Shown: piece after piece, positions 1-7,010 of the stretch
Numbering within the stretch: position 1 is the stretch's first letter
Layout of the letters: every line of letters begins with the position of its first letter
Assembly: GCA_046154695.1 (NCBI GenBank)
Contig: JBJXFI010000160.1
Location: 1 to 13,261 of the forward strand
Length of the DNA stretch: 13,261 bases
Direction of reading: 5' to 3'
Source: DALYLB01 sp046154695
Lineage (GTDB): Bacteria; Acidobacteriota; Blastocatellia; RBC074
Program-made: the position numbers and the translations under genes
The notes under the pieces: generated by a model
Databases searched by the model: none
What the model saw: only the letters and a program-made list of their open reading frames with translations
Told to the model about the DNA's origin: nothing

Positions 1-1
1 G

Positions 2-138
2 CGTGTGAGGGTGCGCGTGAAGAGTCCGGCGGGTCGGGCGACGGAAGTGGTCTCGTTCGAGGCTCGGTCTTTTTCCGGGAGTGTCTGGTGGATGCGACAC
101 AAGCTGGACAGCTTGTGCCACTTTTTCCAAGGAGTTCG

Positions 139-142
<4 letters not shown>
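2..142 (+). CDS. Possible C-terminal end of an unidentified upstream gene
   Basis: This reading frame is open from the left window edge and ends in a TGA at 140-142 that overlaps the ATG of the next gene as ATGA, the usual layout of translationally coupled genes. The first part has GC-rich third positions and reads like a beta-strand followed by hydrophobic residues. Against it, the last 15 codons run through the 98-117 hairpin, which looks like an intergenic repeat, and a second frame is also open here. I do not recognise the protein. It may be a real gene end or only an open frame. Confidence 0.25.
98..126 (+). terminator. Perfect 8-bp hairpin followed by a T-run (possible terminator or dispersed palindrome)
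   Basis: CACAAGCT at 98-105 and AGCTTGTG at 110-117 are exact reverse complements with a GGAC loop. Four bases later there is a run of five T (122-126). This could end transcription coming from the left, or act as an attenuator ahead of the gene at 139. Palindromes of the CACAAGCT/AGCTTGTG type followed by CCACTTTTT are, from memory, frequent between genes in acidobacterial genomes, so a dispersed repeat is also possible. Confidence 0.45.
129..134 (+). promoter_or_regulatory. Ribosome binding site deciding the start at 139
   Basis: AAGGAG lies four bases upstream of the ATG at 139. The longer frame opening at the GTG at 88 has no comparable site and would put the hairpin inside the coding sequence, so 139 is preferred. 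Confidence 0.6.
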
Positions 143-900
<758 letters not shown>

Positions 901-920
901 GGAGCGTCGCCGGCGGGTAT

Positions 921-3410
921 TCAGGGCGATAACCGCACGCGAGCCTTGACGACCGTCACGCCCTGTTCGAGCGGGTGGACGAGAATGGGATTGAGATCGA
1001 CCTCGGCGATTTGCGGAAAGGCCTCGGCGAGCGCGCCCAATCGGAGCAGGAGCCGCTCGATGGCGGGGATGTCGCCGCCGGGAGCGCCGCGATAACCGCG
1101 CAGCAATCGATGGGCGCGCGTGGCGCGAATCATCTCACCGGCGTCGCGATCGGTCAGGGGCAGCACCCGAAATGCCGCATCGTCGAGAAGCTCGACCAGG
1201 TGGCCGCCGGATCCGAACGCGACGAGCGGGCCGAAGATCGGGTCATGCGTCACGCCGGCGATCACCTCGGCGATGACGTTCGCGCCATCGCCGGGGCCGA
1301 GCGCGATCCCGACCGTCCGCAGCAATTGCGAAACGGCCTCGTGCGCAAGCCAGTCAGCGCCGGCATGCGCCTCCAGAATGGCCTCCGCCTCCTCGCGATG
1401 GAAAGGAACCTCGACGATCGTTCCCGTCGGCGCGGCGCGCCAGGCGCCATAGCAAACGGCGGCGCTCAAGGCGGCAACCGCGCTCTCCGGAAAGGCATAC
1501 ACGGGGACGGATCGGCGGGCGCGGGCGTCTTCGCGCTGCTCGGTGATCGGGATCGAAACGAGCGGCGAGTAGGGATCGAAGAAGACGGCGGTGACGGGCT
1601 TTGTGAGCCGCGGCCGCGCGGCCAGCACATCGCTCACGACCTGGGCGACCTGGCGCGGAGAGGTCGCCAGCGGCGGGATGAAGATCACCACGAGCGCGTC
1701 GAGCCCCGGCTCGTCACAAAGCACTTCGAGCGCGGCCCGGTATTCATTCGGGCCGCCGCCGGCGATGATGTCCACGGGATTGGCGAGCGAGGCGGCGTTG
1801 GGCAGCAACTCGCGCAGCCGGGCCTGCGTCTCGGCGCTCAGCTTCGGGACCTCCAGCCCGCCGGCGATCGCCGCATCGACCGCGATCACGCCGGGCCCGC
1901 CTCCGTTGGTCAGAATGCCCAGCCGCCGGCCCGCGGGGATGGGCTGCGCGGCGAGCAGCCGCGCGACCGAAAAGAACTCCGCCAGCGTGCTGACGCGAAT
2001 CACGCCCGTCTGCCCGAAAAGCGCCTCGGCCGCCCGATCGGAATGGGCGAGCGCCGCCGTGTGGCTCGCGGCGGCTTCGAGCCCGGTCGCCGTCCGCCCC
2101 GACTTGACCGCGACGATCGGCTTGGCGCGCGAGACCCGGCGCGCAATCCGCCCGAAATATCTTGGATTGCCGAAACTTTCGATATAAAGCAGGATGACTC
2201 CCGTCGATTCGTCCGCCTCCCAGTATTGAAGCAGATCATTGCTCGACACATCCGCCTTGTTTCCCACGCTGATAAAGGTCGAAACGCCCAGCGCAAGCTG
2301 CCCCGCCTGCGCCATCAGAGCCAGCCCCAGGGCCCCCGATTGCGTGATCATCGCGACATTGCCGGCCGGCGGCTCGAAGGGCGCGAACATCCCCAGCATC
2401 CGCACATCGCCCGCCGTGTTGACGACCCCCATGCAGTTCGGCCCCACCAGCCGCATGCCCGACGCCCGGCAAACATCGACCAGTTCCTGTTGCGCCGCCA
2501 AACCGGCCGCTCCCGTTTCGGCAAATCCCGCCGAGAGCACACACAACGCGTGGACGCCCGCCACGCCGCACTGGCGCCCGATCTCGATCACCTCGGAGGC
2601 CGGAACGGCGATGAACGCAAGCTCCGGCGCTTCGGACAATTCGGCCACGCTCGCATACGCCTTGACCCCGGCGATCGATCGCGCCGCGGGATTGATCGGA
2701 TAGACCGTTCCCGTGAATCCCCATCGCAGCAGGTTTCGAAACAGCGCGCCGCCCACCGACGCCGGATCCCGGCTCGCCCCGATGACCGCCACCGTCTTCG
2801 GCGCGAAGACCGATCGCAGCGAGGCCCGCTTCGCCTCCGCCTCCTGCGTCTCGCGCCTCGCTTCGGCGATCTCGCTGCGCAGTATCGGAAATTCCAGATG
2901 CGACACGCCGTAACTGATGTTCGATGAGAGCGCGTAGCCCGCCTTCCGAAACACCGACAACATTGCCCGGTTGTCGGCCAGCACGTCGGCGCTGAAGCGC
3001 GAGACCCCGTGCTCGCGCGCAATCTCGGCCAGCGTGTCGAGCAGCACGGTGCCGATCCCCCGCCGCTGCATCGCGTCCTCGACAAGGAACGAAACCTCAG
3101 CCACCTCGGGGCGATCCTCGAGCACAAAATATCGGCCGACGGCGAGTATCCGCTCCCCCGCGCCCTCGCCGGCCGTCACCACCAGCGCGACATGCCGGCG
3201 TCCATCCGCCGAAACCAGATGGTCCAGCATCGGCCCCGTCAATTCCGTCACCATTCGTAAAAACCGGTAGCGAATCGTCTCCGGCGAACAACGGTTGAAG
3301 AGGCCGACCAACCCCTCCCGATCCGATGGGCGCAGCCGGCGCAGCCGCAGCACCGCCCCATCCCGCAATGGGACATCCCGCGAAATGTCTTCAGGCAATT
3401 TGTGAGTCAT
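921..3410 (-). CDS. GNAT acetyltransferase fused to an NDP-forming acyl-CoA synthetase module (Pat-like), ATP-grasp lobe apparently missing
   Basis: An 829-residue fusion. Residues about 15-170 are a GNAT domain with the acetyl-CoA motif QRRGIG (115-120) and a candidate catalytic Glu near 105. Residues about 200-300 are a CoA-binding Rossmann domain (VAVIGASRDPASVGG), about 345-480 the succinyl-CoA-ligase-like flavodoxin domain containing AAASHTAAL with His450 in the position of the phosphohistidine of ADP-forming acetyl-CoA synthetases, and about 680-825 an ATP-grasp remnant. Known relatives such as Salmonella Pat acetylate lysines, for example on acetyl-CoA synthetase; there the GNAT domain is C-terminal, here it is N-terminal (the type II order described in actinomycetes). 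The ATP-grasp part jumps from GIALGPG straight to EVIAGVTHDPIFGP, skipping the roughly 70 residues that normally hold the nucleotide-binding lysine. The ATG overlaps the upstream gene's TGA as ATGA. Acetyltransferase activity is plausible, acyl-CoA synthesis is not. Confidence 0.9.
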   Translation of the reverse strand: MTHKLPEDISRDVPLRDGAVLRLRRLRPSDREGLVGLFNRCSPETIRYRFLRMVTELTGPMLDHLVSADGRRHVALVVTAGEGAGERILAVGRYFVLEDRPEVAEVSFLVEDAMQRRGIGTVLLDTLAEIAREHGVSRFSADVLADNRAMLSVFRKAGYALSSNISYGVSHLEFPILRSEIAEARRETQEAEAKRASLRSVFAPKTVAVIGASRDPASVGGALFRNLLRWGFTGTVYPINPAARSIAGVKAYASVAELSEAPELAFIAVPASEVIEIGRQCGVAGVHALCVLSAGFAETGAAGLAAQQELVDVCRASGMRLVGPNCMGVVNTAGDVRMLGMFAPFEPPAGNVAMITQSGALGLALMAQAGQLALGVSTFISVGNKADVSSNDLLQYWEADESTGVILLYIESFGNPRYFGRIARRVSRAKPIVAVKSGRTATGLEAAASHTAALAHSDRAAEALFGQTGVIRVSTLAEFFSVARLLAAQPIPAGRRLGILTNGGGPGVIAVDAAIAGGLEVPKLSAETQARLRELLPNAASLANPVDIIAGGGPNEYRAALEVLCDEPGLDALVVIFIPPLATSPRQVAQVVSDVLAARPRLTKPVTAVFFDPYSPLVSIPITEQREDARARRSVPVYAFPESAVAALSAAVCYGAWRAAPTGTIVEVPFHREEAEAILEAHAGADWLAHEAVSQLLRTVGIALGPGDGANVIAEVIAGVTHDPIFGPLVAFGSGGHLVELLDDAAFRVLPLTDRDAGEMIRATRAHRLLRGYRGAPGGDIPAIERLLLRLGALAEAFPQIAEVDLNPILVHPLEQGVTVVKARVRLSP

Positions 3411-3844
3411 ACCGATTTCGATCCGGCCTCCCGCGGCTCAATGCCCGGCTCCGGGCTCCACTTGCATCCCTTCAAACCAAAATGGATCGACAGGCGCTGC
3501 CGATGATCGGCCACCAGACGATACCCGATCAGCTCCAGCACAAACAGGATCGGAACAGCGTAAATCAGAATCACCAGCAGCGTCCACGGAAACTGCCGCC
3601 ACAAAAAATAGTTGACGCCGAGCGCGCCGCCGTACACCCGCCCCTTGCGGGTGATGACCTGCAAGGCCCGGGCGCAGTCCGCGTAATCGATGCCATACGC
3701 ACGCAGATCCGCTTCCTCATATGCCTGATAGGGCTCGACGCGAAACCGCCTCTTGCGGTCCATCCGTTTAACCAATTCGGCGGACCACGCGCAGATTCCG
3801 CAATCTCCGTCGAACAGCATATGCTCGCGCCCCCGTTCGATCAT
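3407..3844 (-). CDS. DCC-family (DUF393) thiol-disulfide oxidoreductase-like protein
   Basis: A 145-residue protein whose N-terminus reads HMLFDGDCGICAWS, the DxxCxxC signature that names the DCC family (PF04134, formerly DUF393), a thioredoxin-fold group of predicted but poorly characterised redox proteins. A hydrophobic stretch around residues 88-105 (FPWTLLVILIYAVPILFVLE) may be a single membrane segment or a buried helix. The frame could extend upstream to 3931, but the ATG at 3844 has a near-ideal GGAGGAG site seven bases ahead and places the motif at the N-terminus as in relatives, so it is preferred. Its stop overlaps the acetyltransferase start by four bases, so the two are very probably co-translated. 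A functional link between thiol redox and protein acetylation is only suggested by this arrangement. Confidence 0.88.
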   Translation of the reverse strand: MIERGREHMLFDGDCGICAWSAELVKRMDRKRRFRVEPYQAYEEADLRAYGIDYADCARALQVITRKGRVYGGALGVNYFLWRQFPWTLLVILIYAVPILFVLELIGYRLVADHRQRLSIHFGLKGCKWSPEPGIEPREAGSKSV

Positions 3845-3851
3845 ATCCTCA

Positions 3852-3858
3852 CTCCTCC
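3852..3858 (-). promoter_or_regulatory. Strong ribosome binding site deciding the DCC gene start
   Basis: On the minus strand GGAGGAG stands seven bases upstream of the ATG at 3844. It supports this start over the in-frame ATG at 3931, which would add 29 residues without a family counterpart. Confidence 0.7.
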
Positions 3859-3909
3859 CCCCGGCAAAATTCCACACCGCCGCAACGATAAAGGTAGCAC
3901 AACCTGCCC

Positions 3910-3933
3910 GGATGTGACGTCCGCGACACATCC
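3910..3933. promoter_or_regulatory. Perfect 7-bp inverted repeat upstream of the DCC/acetyltransferase operon
   Basis: GGATGTG (3910-3916) and CACATCC (3927-3933) are exact reverse complements, 10 bases apart, 66 bases upstream of the DCC start codon. The spacing is about right for an operator bound by a dimeric regulator or for a small leader hairpin. No convincing -35/-10 pair was found next to it, so the role is open. Confidence 0.3.
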
Positions 3934-3996
3934 ATTCCCCTCCATTCGCCCGAAGGTCGTATGCGTCTGCTAATCGCCATAATACTCATTAAAATC

Positions 3997-4040
3997 ACGT
4001 AGATGTACGTATAGTCTTACAAAAGGAAAATCCCTATTAT
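3997..4040 (+). promoter_or_regulatory. Candidate promoter and operator for the small RNA
   Basis: ACGTA (3997-4001) and TACGT (4006-4010) form a 14-base palindrome. Two -10-like hexamers follow, TATAGT at 4010-4015 and TATTAT at 4035-4040. The second would place the transcript start at about 4046-4048, exactly at the first hairpin. The -35 elements are poor (TAGTCT at 4012-4017 for the second), which could mean dependence on an activator or on another sigma factor. Confidence 0.35.
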
Positions 4041-4045
4041 TGATC

Positions 4046-4203
4046 TTGTCAGGCGGCGAGAGCCGGCTGACCTGGAGAGAGCATCGAGGACGGAACCTGG
4101 TAATGGGGATTCCGGTTCTGTCTTGAAGCGAGTGGTTCTGGGGAGTCCCGCTCGCTTCTACTTTTCGGGATGAGGCTGCGAAGCCGCATCCCGTTTTGTT
4201 TTT
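4046..4203 (+). ncRNA. Candidate structured small RNA: four tandem hairpins ending in an intrinsic terminator
   Basis: Four hairpins follow one another with almost no gap. HP1: 4048-4057 with 4062-4071, 10 bp with one G-G mismatch and a GAGA (GNRA) loop. HP2: 4089-4097 with 4114-4122, 9 bp with one G-U. HP3: 4125-4132 with 4151-4158, 8 perfect bp. HP4: 4166-4177 with 4182-4193, 12 bp with one mismatch, a GCGA (GNRA) loop and the T-rich tail 4194-4203. HP2 and HP3 carry nearly the same 16-nt insert (4098-4113 and 4133-4148; 13 of 16 identical) on unrelated stems. The RNA contains several GGA triplets, including one in each insert. There is no open frame on this strand and no gene just downstream, so a free-standing RNA is likelier than a riboswitch. 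It does not look like 6S, SRP, tmRNA or RNase P RNA. I do not recognise a family. Confidence 0.6.
4166..4203 (+). terminator. Intrinsic terminator of the small RNA
   Basis: CGGGATGAGGCT (4166-4177) pairs with AGCCGCATCCCG (4182-4193) around a GCGA tetraloop, followed by TTTTGTTTTT (4194-4203). Stem, stable loop and U-tract make this a textbook rho-independent terminator on the + strand; the minus-strand side lacks a T-run. Confidence 0.88.
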
Positions 4204-4650
4204 CCGGAGAAAGAATCCGGCTCTCGGGAAAAACTGTCAGCCAGCCCTTTCAGATAAGTCGGACAAGCCGCCTTTTCCAATAAGCCGTTCACCCTTTTCC
4301 GCTTATATTCGGCCATTCTTGAAGAATCTTGCTGACACCTCAGTAATAAGTTTGTTATATACCCACTAGCAGTTGAAGAGATGTCTGCGAGGAAGACGCC
4401 CCCAACAGAAACCGTCGCAGACGGGTCCTCACAAATCCAGGAGAAGAGCCGCAGTCCGGCAAAATCGTCGGCTCCTCGTATGGATCGGGTATCAAGCGGC
4501 TTCTTTTTCTCACAATCATCACGCAAAGGAATTGCTGATGTGGTCCCGCGCCCCGCGGCAAAGGATCTCCCTGCACCCAAATAGGATTTTCATGACGCGC
4601 TTTTCGGGGGAGAGGCCAGGGCTGTAGTGCGCCCTCGGAGAGCAAGGTAA

Positions 4651-4679
4651 CAACGGCGGGCCGATGCCGGCCGCCGTTG
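4651..4679. other. 9-bp perfect hairpin downstream of aroK
   Basis: CAACGGCGG (4651-4659) and CCGCCGTTG (4671-4679) are exact complements around an 11-base loop. In the direction of aroK transcription (minus) the stem is followed by TTACCTTGCT, too poor in T for a confident terminator, but it is the best candidate end for the aroA-aroK transcript. Confidence 0.4.
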
Positions 4680-4736
4680 GACCGGGGCTGCCGATCGCGT
4701 CCGGCGAACCGGTCAACTCGCCGGGCATGGTGCGGC

Positions 4737-4788
4737 TATTGTCAACATGGTGGTAAGGTCAGTGGTGGGATCAGGGTGGTTGACAATA
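4737..4788. repeat. 10-bp perfect inverted repeat TATTGTCAAC/GTTGACAATA around a G-rich spacer
   Basis: The arms are 4737-4746 and 4779-4788 with a 32-base spacer. Each arm contains TTGACA, the consensus -35 hexamer, pointing outward on opposite strands, but neither has a good -10 at 16-18 bases. The spacer is rich in GG and GGG on the + strand (4749-4779). It could be a paired operator, a terminal repeat remnant or a hairpin. Confidence 0.5.
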
Positions 4789-4797
4789 ACGTGCCAT

Positions 4798-4823
4798 TGC
4801 CCGGCGTTGTAATTTTCCGGGCA
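4798..4823. other. 7-bp inverted repeat just beyond aroK
   Basis: TGCCCGG (4798-4804) and CCGGGCA (4817-4823) are exact complements with a 12-base AT-rich loop, 24 bases past the aroK stop. Read on the minus strand there is no T-run after the stem, so it could stabilise the transcript end or work with a factor rather than be an intrinsic terminator. Confidence 0.4.
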
Positions 4824-4846
4824 CCCATTTCAGCCAGCCGCACAGC

Positions 4847-5362
4847 TCACATCAATCCGAGAATCTCCTCCGCGATCGCTTCGGGTGTTTTGAATTCGGT
4901 GATCTCGACACGCAAAGGGGCTTGTCGATAGAGCGGCAGGCGGTCTTCATAACGACCGCGGGCGGTTTGGGGATCGGGAGCAAGCGGACGGACGACCGCA
5001 TCCTCACGGATGCGCCTCCAGCAAAGCTCGAAGGGGGCGTCAAGCCATACCATCGCGCCGGCTCGCAGCATATATTCGCGATTCTCACCGCGCATGATGG
5101 CGCCGCCGCCGGGCGCGAGCACAGCGCGCTCGCGGGCAGCGGCATAGAGCGCGGCGGTTTCGGCCCGGCGAAAGACCTCTTCCCCATCGCGGGCGATCAG
5201 TTCCGCGATCGTGCATCCTGCCCGGGCTTCAATCACGCGATCCAGATCGATGAACGGACAATCGAGCATCCCCCCGAGCACCGGGCCGACCGTCGATTTT
5301 CCGCAGGCCATGAAACCGACCAGAAAAATGACCGACCGGGGTGTGCGAAGCGTGGATTCCAT
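4847..5362 (-). CDS. aroK: Shikimate kinase
   Basis: A 171-residue cytosolic enzyme that phosphorylates shikimate at O3 with ATP in the chorismate pathway. The Walker A loop GFMACGKST is at residues 16-24, shikimate-contacting Asp in FIDLD (37-41), Arg in EVFRR (62-66), the glycine loop APGGGAI at 83-89, the lid Arg in VVRPL (123-127) and the Arg of YEDRLPLY (138-145). Length matches the family. The start is uncertain: a TTG at 5375-5377 overlaps the aroA stop as TTGA and would give 176 residues, while the ATG at 5362 lies about 11 bases after that stop. Neither has a clear Shine-Dalgarno site, which fits translational coupling to aroA. The identification is firm; aroK and aroL cannot be distinguished and aroK is used as the general name. 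Confidence 0.94.
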   Translation of the reverse strand: MESTLRTPRSVIFLVGFMACGKSTVGPVLGGMLDCPFIDLDRVIEARAGCTIAELIARDGEEVFRRAETAALYAAARERAVLAPGGGAIMRGENREYMLRAGAMVWLDAPFELCWRRIREDAVVRPLAPDPQTARGRYEDRLPLYRQAPLRVEITEFKTPEAIAEEILGLM

Positions 5363-5373
5363 CGGAAAGGCCG

Positions 5374-6672
5374 TCAACGAACGCTCGCGCCGGTTCGCGC
5401 GAGCAATTGATAGAACTCCGGCAGCGACACCGAGGCGGCATCGGCGCCGGCAATCTCCGTCTCCCCCTCCGCGGCCAGCCCGGCAATCGCGAAGGCCATG
5501 GCGATGCGATGATCGCCGAACGAATCGACTTGCGCGCCCCGCAACCGCTGTCTCCCCTCGATCCGCATTCCGTCCTCGAACTCCTCGACTTCGATTCCCA
5601 TCCGCCGCAGATTCCGCACGACGGCGTCGATGCGATCGCTCTCCTTGACCCGCAGCTCGCGCGCGTCGCGAATCACCAGCGAGCCTTCCGTTTGCGTCGC
5701 GGCGACGGCCAGAATCGGGATTTCATCGATCAGGTTCGCGATCACCGCGCCGGACAAATCCAGATCCCCCCGCAATTCGGAGGATCGCACGGCGAGATCG
5801 GCGACAGGCTCCCCGTGGGCCAACCGCGAATCGAGGATCTCGATCCGCCCGCCCATCCGCCGCAAAACATCGATCAGGGCCGTCCGCGAGGGATTGACGC
5901 CGATGTGCCGCAGCCGGAATTCCGCGTTCGGCGCAATCAGCGCGGCCACGAGAAAGAACGCCGCGGACGAGAGATCCCCCGCGACCGTGTAGTCTCCGAG
6001 CGGGCGCAGTCGCCCTCCGCCGCGCACCGAAATCCGCCCGTTCTCCGCTTCGATATCCGCCCCGCACTCGCGCAGCATCACCTCCGTGTGATCGCGCGTC
6101 GGCGTCCGCTCGATCACGATCGTCTCGCCGTTCGCGAAGAGGCCCGCCAGCAGCACGCATGACTTGACCTGCGCGCTCGCAACCGGCGGCGCGTATTCGA
6201 TCGCGTTCAATTCCTCGCCGTGAATCGTCAGCGGGGCGAAGTCGTTGTCGCGCGCCTCGATCCGCGCCCCCATCAACCGCAGCGGATCGATCACCCGCTT
6301 CATCGGCCGCCGCCGGATGCTCTCATCCCCCGTGATCTCCGTCGAAAACGGCTGCCCCGCCAGAATCCCCGACAACAACCGGATCGTCGTCCCGGAATTG
6401 CCTGCGTCCAGTTCCCGCTTCGGGGGCCGAAGCCCCGTCAATCCACCCCCTGCGACCACGATCCCATCCGCCTCCCGGCGCACCTCCACCCCGAGCCCCG
6501 CCAGACATTCAAGCGTGCTCTGACAATCCCGGGCCGACGAATAGTTTCGCAACCGCGAAACCCCGTCCCCCAGCGCCGCGAACATCGCGCTCCGGTGGGA
6601 AATGGATTTGTCTCCGGGTAATTGGAAATCTCCCCGCAATTCGGACGCCGCCGAGATCCTCACTCGATCCAC
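5374..6672 (-). CDS. aroA: 3-phosphoshikimate 1-carboxyvinyltransferase (EPSP synthase)
   Basis: A 432-residue enzyme joining phosphoenolpyruvate to shikimate 3-phosphate, the step after shikimate kinase. Motifs in order: LPGDKSISHR (18-27), GNSGTTIRLL (91-100), RRPMKRV (121-127), SAQVKS (166-171), TRDHTE (192-197), the catalytic Asp in IDEIPILAVAA (315-325), ELRVKESDR (339-347) and GDHRIAM (387-393). The forms SAQVKSxxLLAGL and TRDHTExML resemble class II enzymes (CP4, Bacillus) more than E. coli AroA, but glyphosate response cannot be read from this. The start is a GTG at 6670-6672, with GAGGGG eight bases upstream and a stop in frame just before it, so no longer start exists; a GTG at 6663 is the alternative. 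aroK follows at once and is surely co-transcribed. Confidence 0.96.
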   Translation of the reverse strand: MDRVRISAASELRGDFQLPGDKSISHRSAMFAALGDGVSRLRNYSSARDCQSTLECLAGLGVEVRREADGIVVAGGGLTGLRPPKRELDAGNSGTTIRLLSGILAGQPFSTEITGDESIRRRPMKRVIDPLRLMGARIEARDNDFAPLTIHGEELNAIEYAPPVASAQVKSCVLLAGLFANGETIVIERTPTRDHTEVMLRECGADIEAENGRISVRGGGRLRPLGDYTVAGDLSSAAFFLVAALIAPNAEFRLRHIGVNPSRTALIDVLRRMGGRIEILDSRLAHGEPVADLAVRSSELRGDLDLSGAVIANLIDEIPILAVAATQTEGSLVIRDARELRVKESDRIDAVVRNLRRMGIEVEEFEDGMRIEGRQRLRGAQVDSFGDHRIAMAFAIAGLAAEGETEIAGADAASVSLPEFYQLLARTGASVR

Positions 6673-6691
6673 AACTGAGCCCCCTCATCAG

Positions 6692-6776
6692 AAAATCATC
6701 CACGAAGCCACACGAAGAAACACGAAGCGAGGGCAATCCTTCGTGTTTCTTTGTGTGGCTCCGTGGATGAAATTTT
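6692..6776. repeat. Long near-perfect palindrome (about 31-bp stem) upstream of aroA
   Basis: The arms 6697-6727 and 6739-6769 are complementary over 31 bases with two imperfections (one A-C, one G-T) around an 11-base loop; beyond a two-base bulge the pairing continues with AAAAT/ATTTT. The unit is built from CACGAAG and its complement CTTCGTG. I recall similar CTTCGTG/CACGAAG palindromes scattered between genes in unrelated phyla, so this is probably one copy of a dispersed element. Its edge lies only about 5 bases from the aroA ribosome binding site, so it sits in the aroA leader. Confidence 0.85.
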
Positions 6777-6979
6777 CATTGTTTCCGGGCGTCGCAATGC
6801 GACATGAACGACTCCTTCGTTTCTTTCCACATTAATCCGCCACCGCCATGCCCGGTTGGATCGAACTTTTCCGGCGGGCCGTTCGTAATCCGCGTGACGC
6901 CTTTCACCTGGTCGCAGGAAGCATCCGTTTTTCGCTGTCAGCTCGGTCGATTCGACGACACCGCGACCAAGTGCCTTGC

Positions 6980-7010
6980 TTGACAGCACTTTTTACGCTG
7001 TGTTACACAG
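6980..7010 (+). promoter_or_regulatory. Candidate promoter with overlapping palindromic operator for the anti-sigma operon
   Basis: A consensus TTGACA (6980-6985) is followed after 18 bases by TACACA (7004-7009) preceded by TG at 7001-7002, an extended -10 arrangement. The -10 lies inside CTGTGT-T-ACACAG (6998-7010), a perfect 13-base palindrome, so a repressor bound there would block the promoter. It points toward the gene at 7149 with a leader of about 130 nt. Confidence 0.55.

Larger units (their letters stand above)
3845..4846. other. About 1 kb without a convincing protein gene
   Basis: No open frame here has a family signature, a good start or the codon bias of its neighbours. The first 200 bases are AT-richer than the surroundings (around 3970-4045). 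The stretch holds the operator-like repeat at 3910-3933, a palindrome at 3997-4010, the four-hairpin RNA candidate at 4046-4203, a 13-base odd palindrome ATTCTT-G-AAGAAT at 4315-4327, a 9-bp hairpin at 4651-4679, a 10-bp inverted repeat at 4737-4788 and a 7-bp inverted repeat at 4798-4823. The density of inverted structures could mark a decayed mobile element or an RNA-gene locus; no transposase or target duplication is visible. Confidence 0.6.

Noticed and set aside
975..2927. 650-codon open frame on the + strand opposite the acetyltransferase gene
   Set aside because: Arg/Gly/Asp-rich shadow frame produced by the high-GC codon bias of the real gene; no family motif or ribosome binding site.
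4158..4580. Minus-strand frame of 140 codons, including a 52-codon part from an ATG at 4316
   Set aside because: The + strand terminator and the third RNA hairpin lie inside its end, there is no ribosome binding site, and composition does not match the neighbours. The 52-residue charged peptide is the only part that might deserve a proteomics check.
4381..4584. Plus-strand frame of 67 codons
   Set aside because: Low-complexity Ser/Pro/Lys-rich product, no properly spaced ribosome binding site and no recognised motif.
3845..4846. Insertion sequence in the gene-poor region
   Set aside because: No transposase remnant, long terminal repeats or target duplications could be found; the inverted repeats are short and unpaired with each other.
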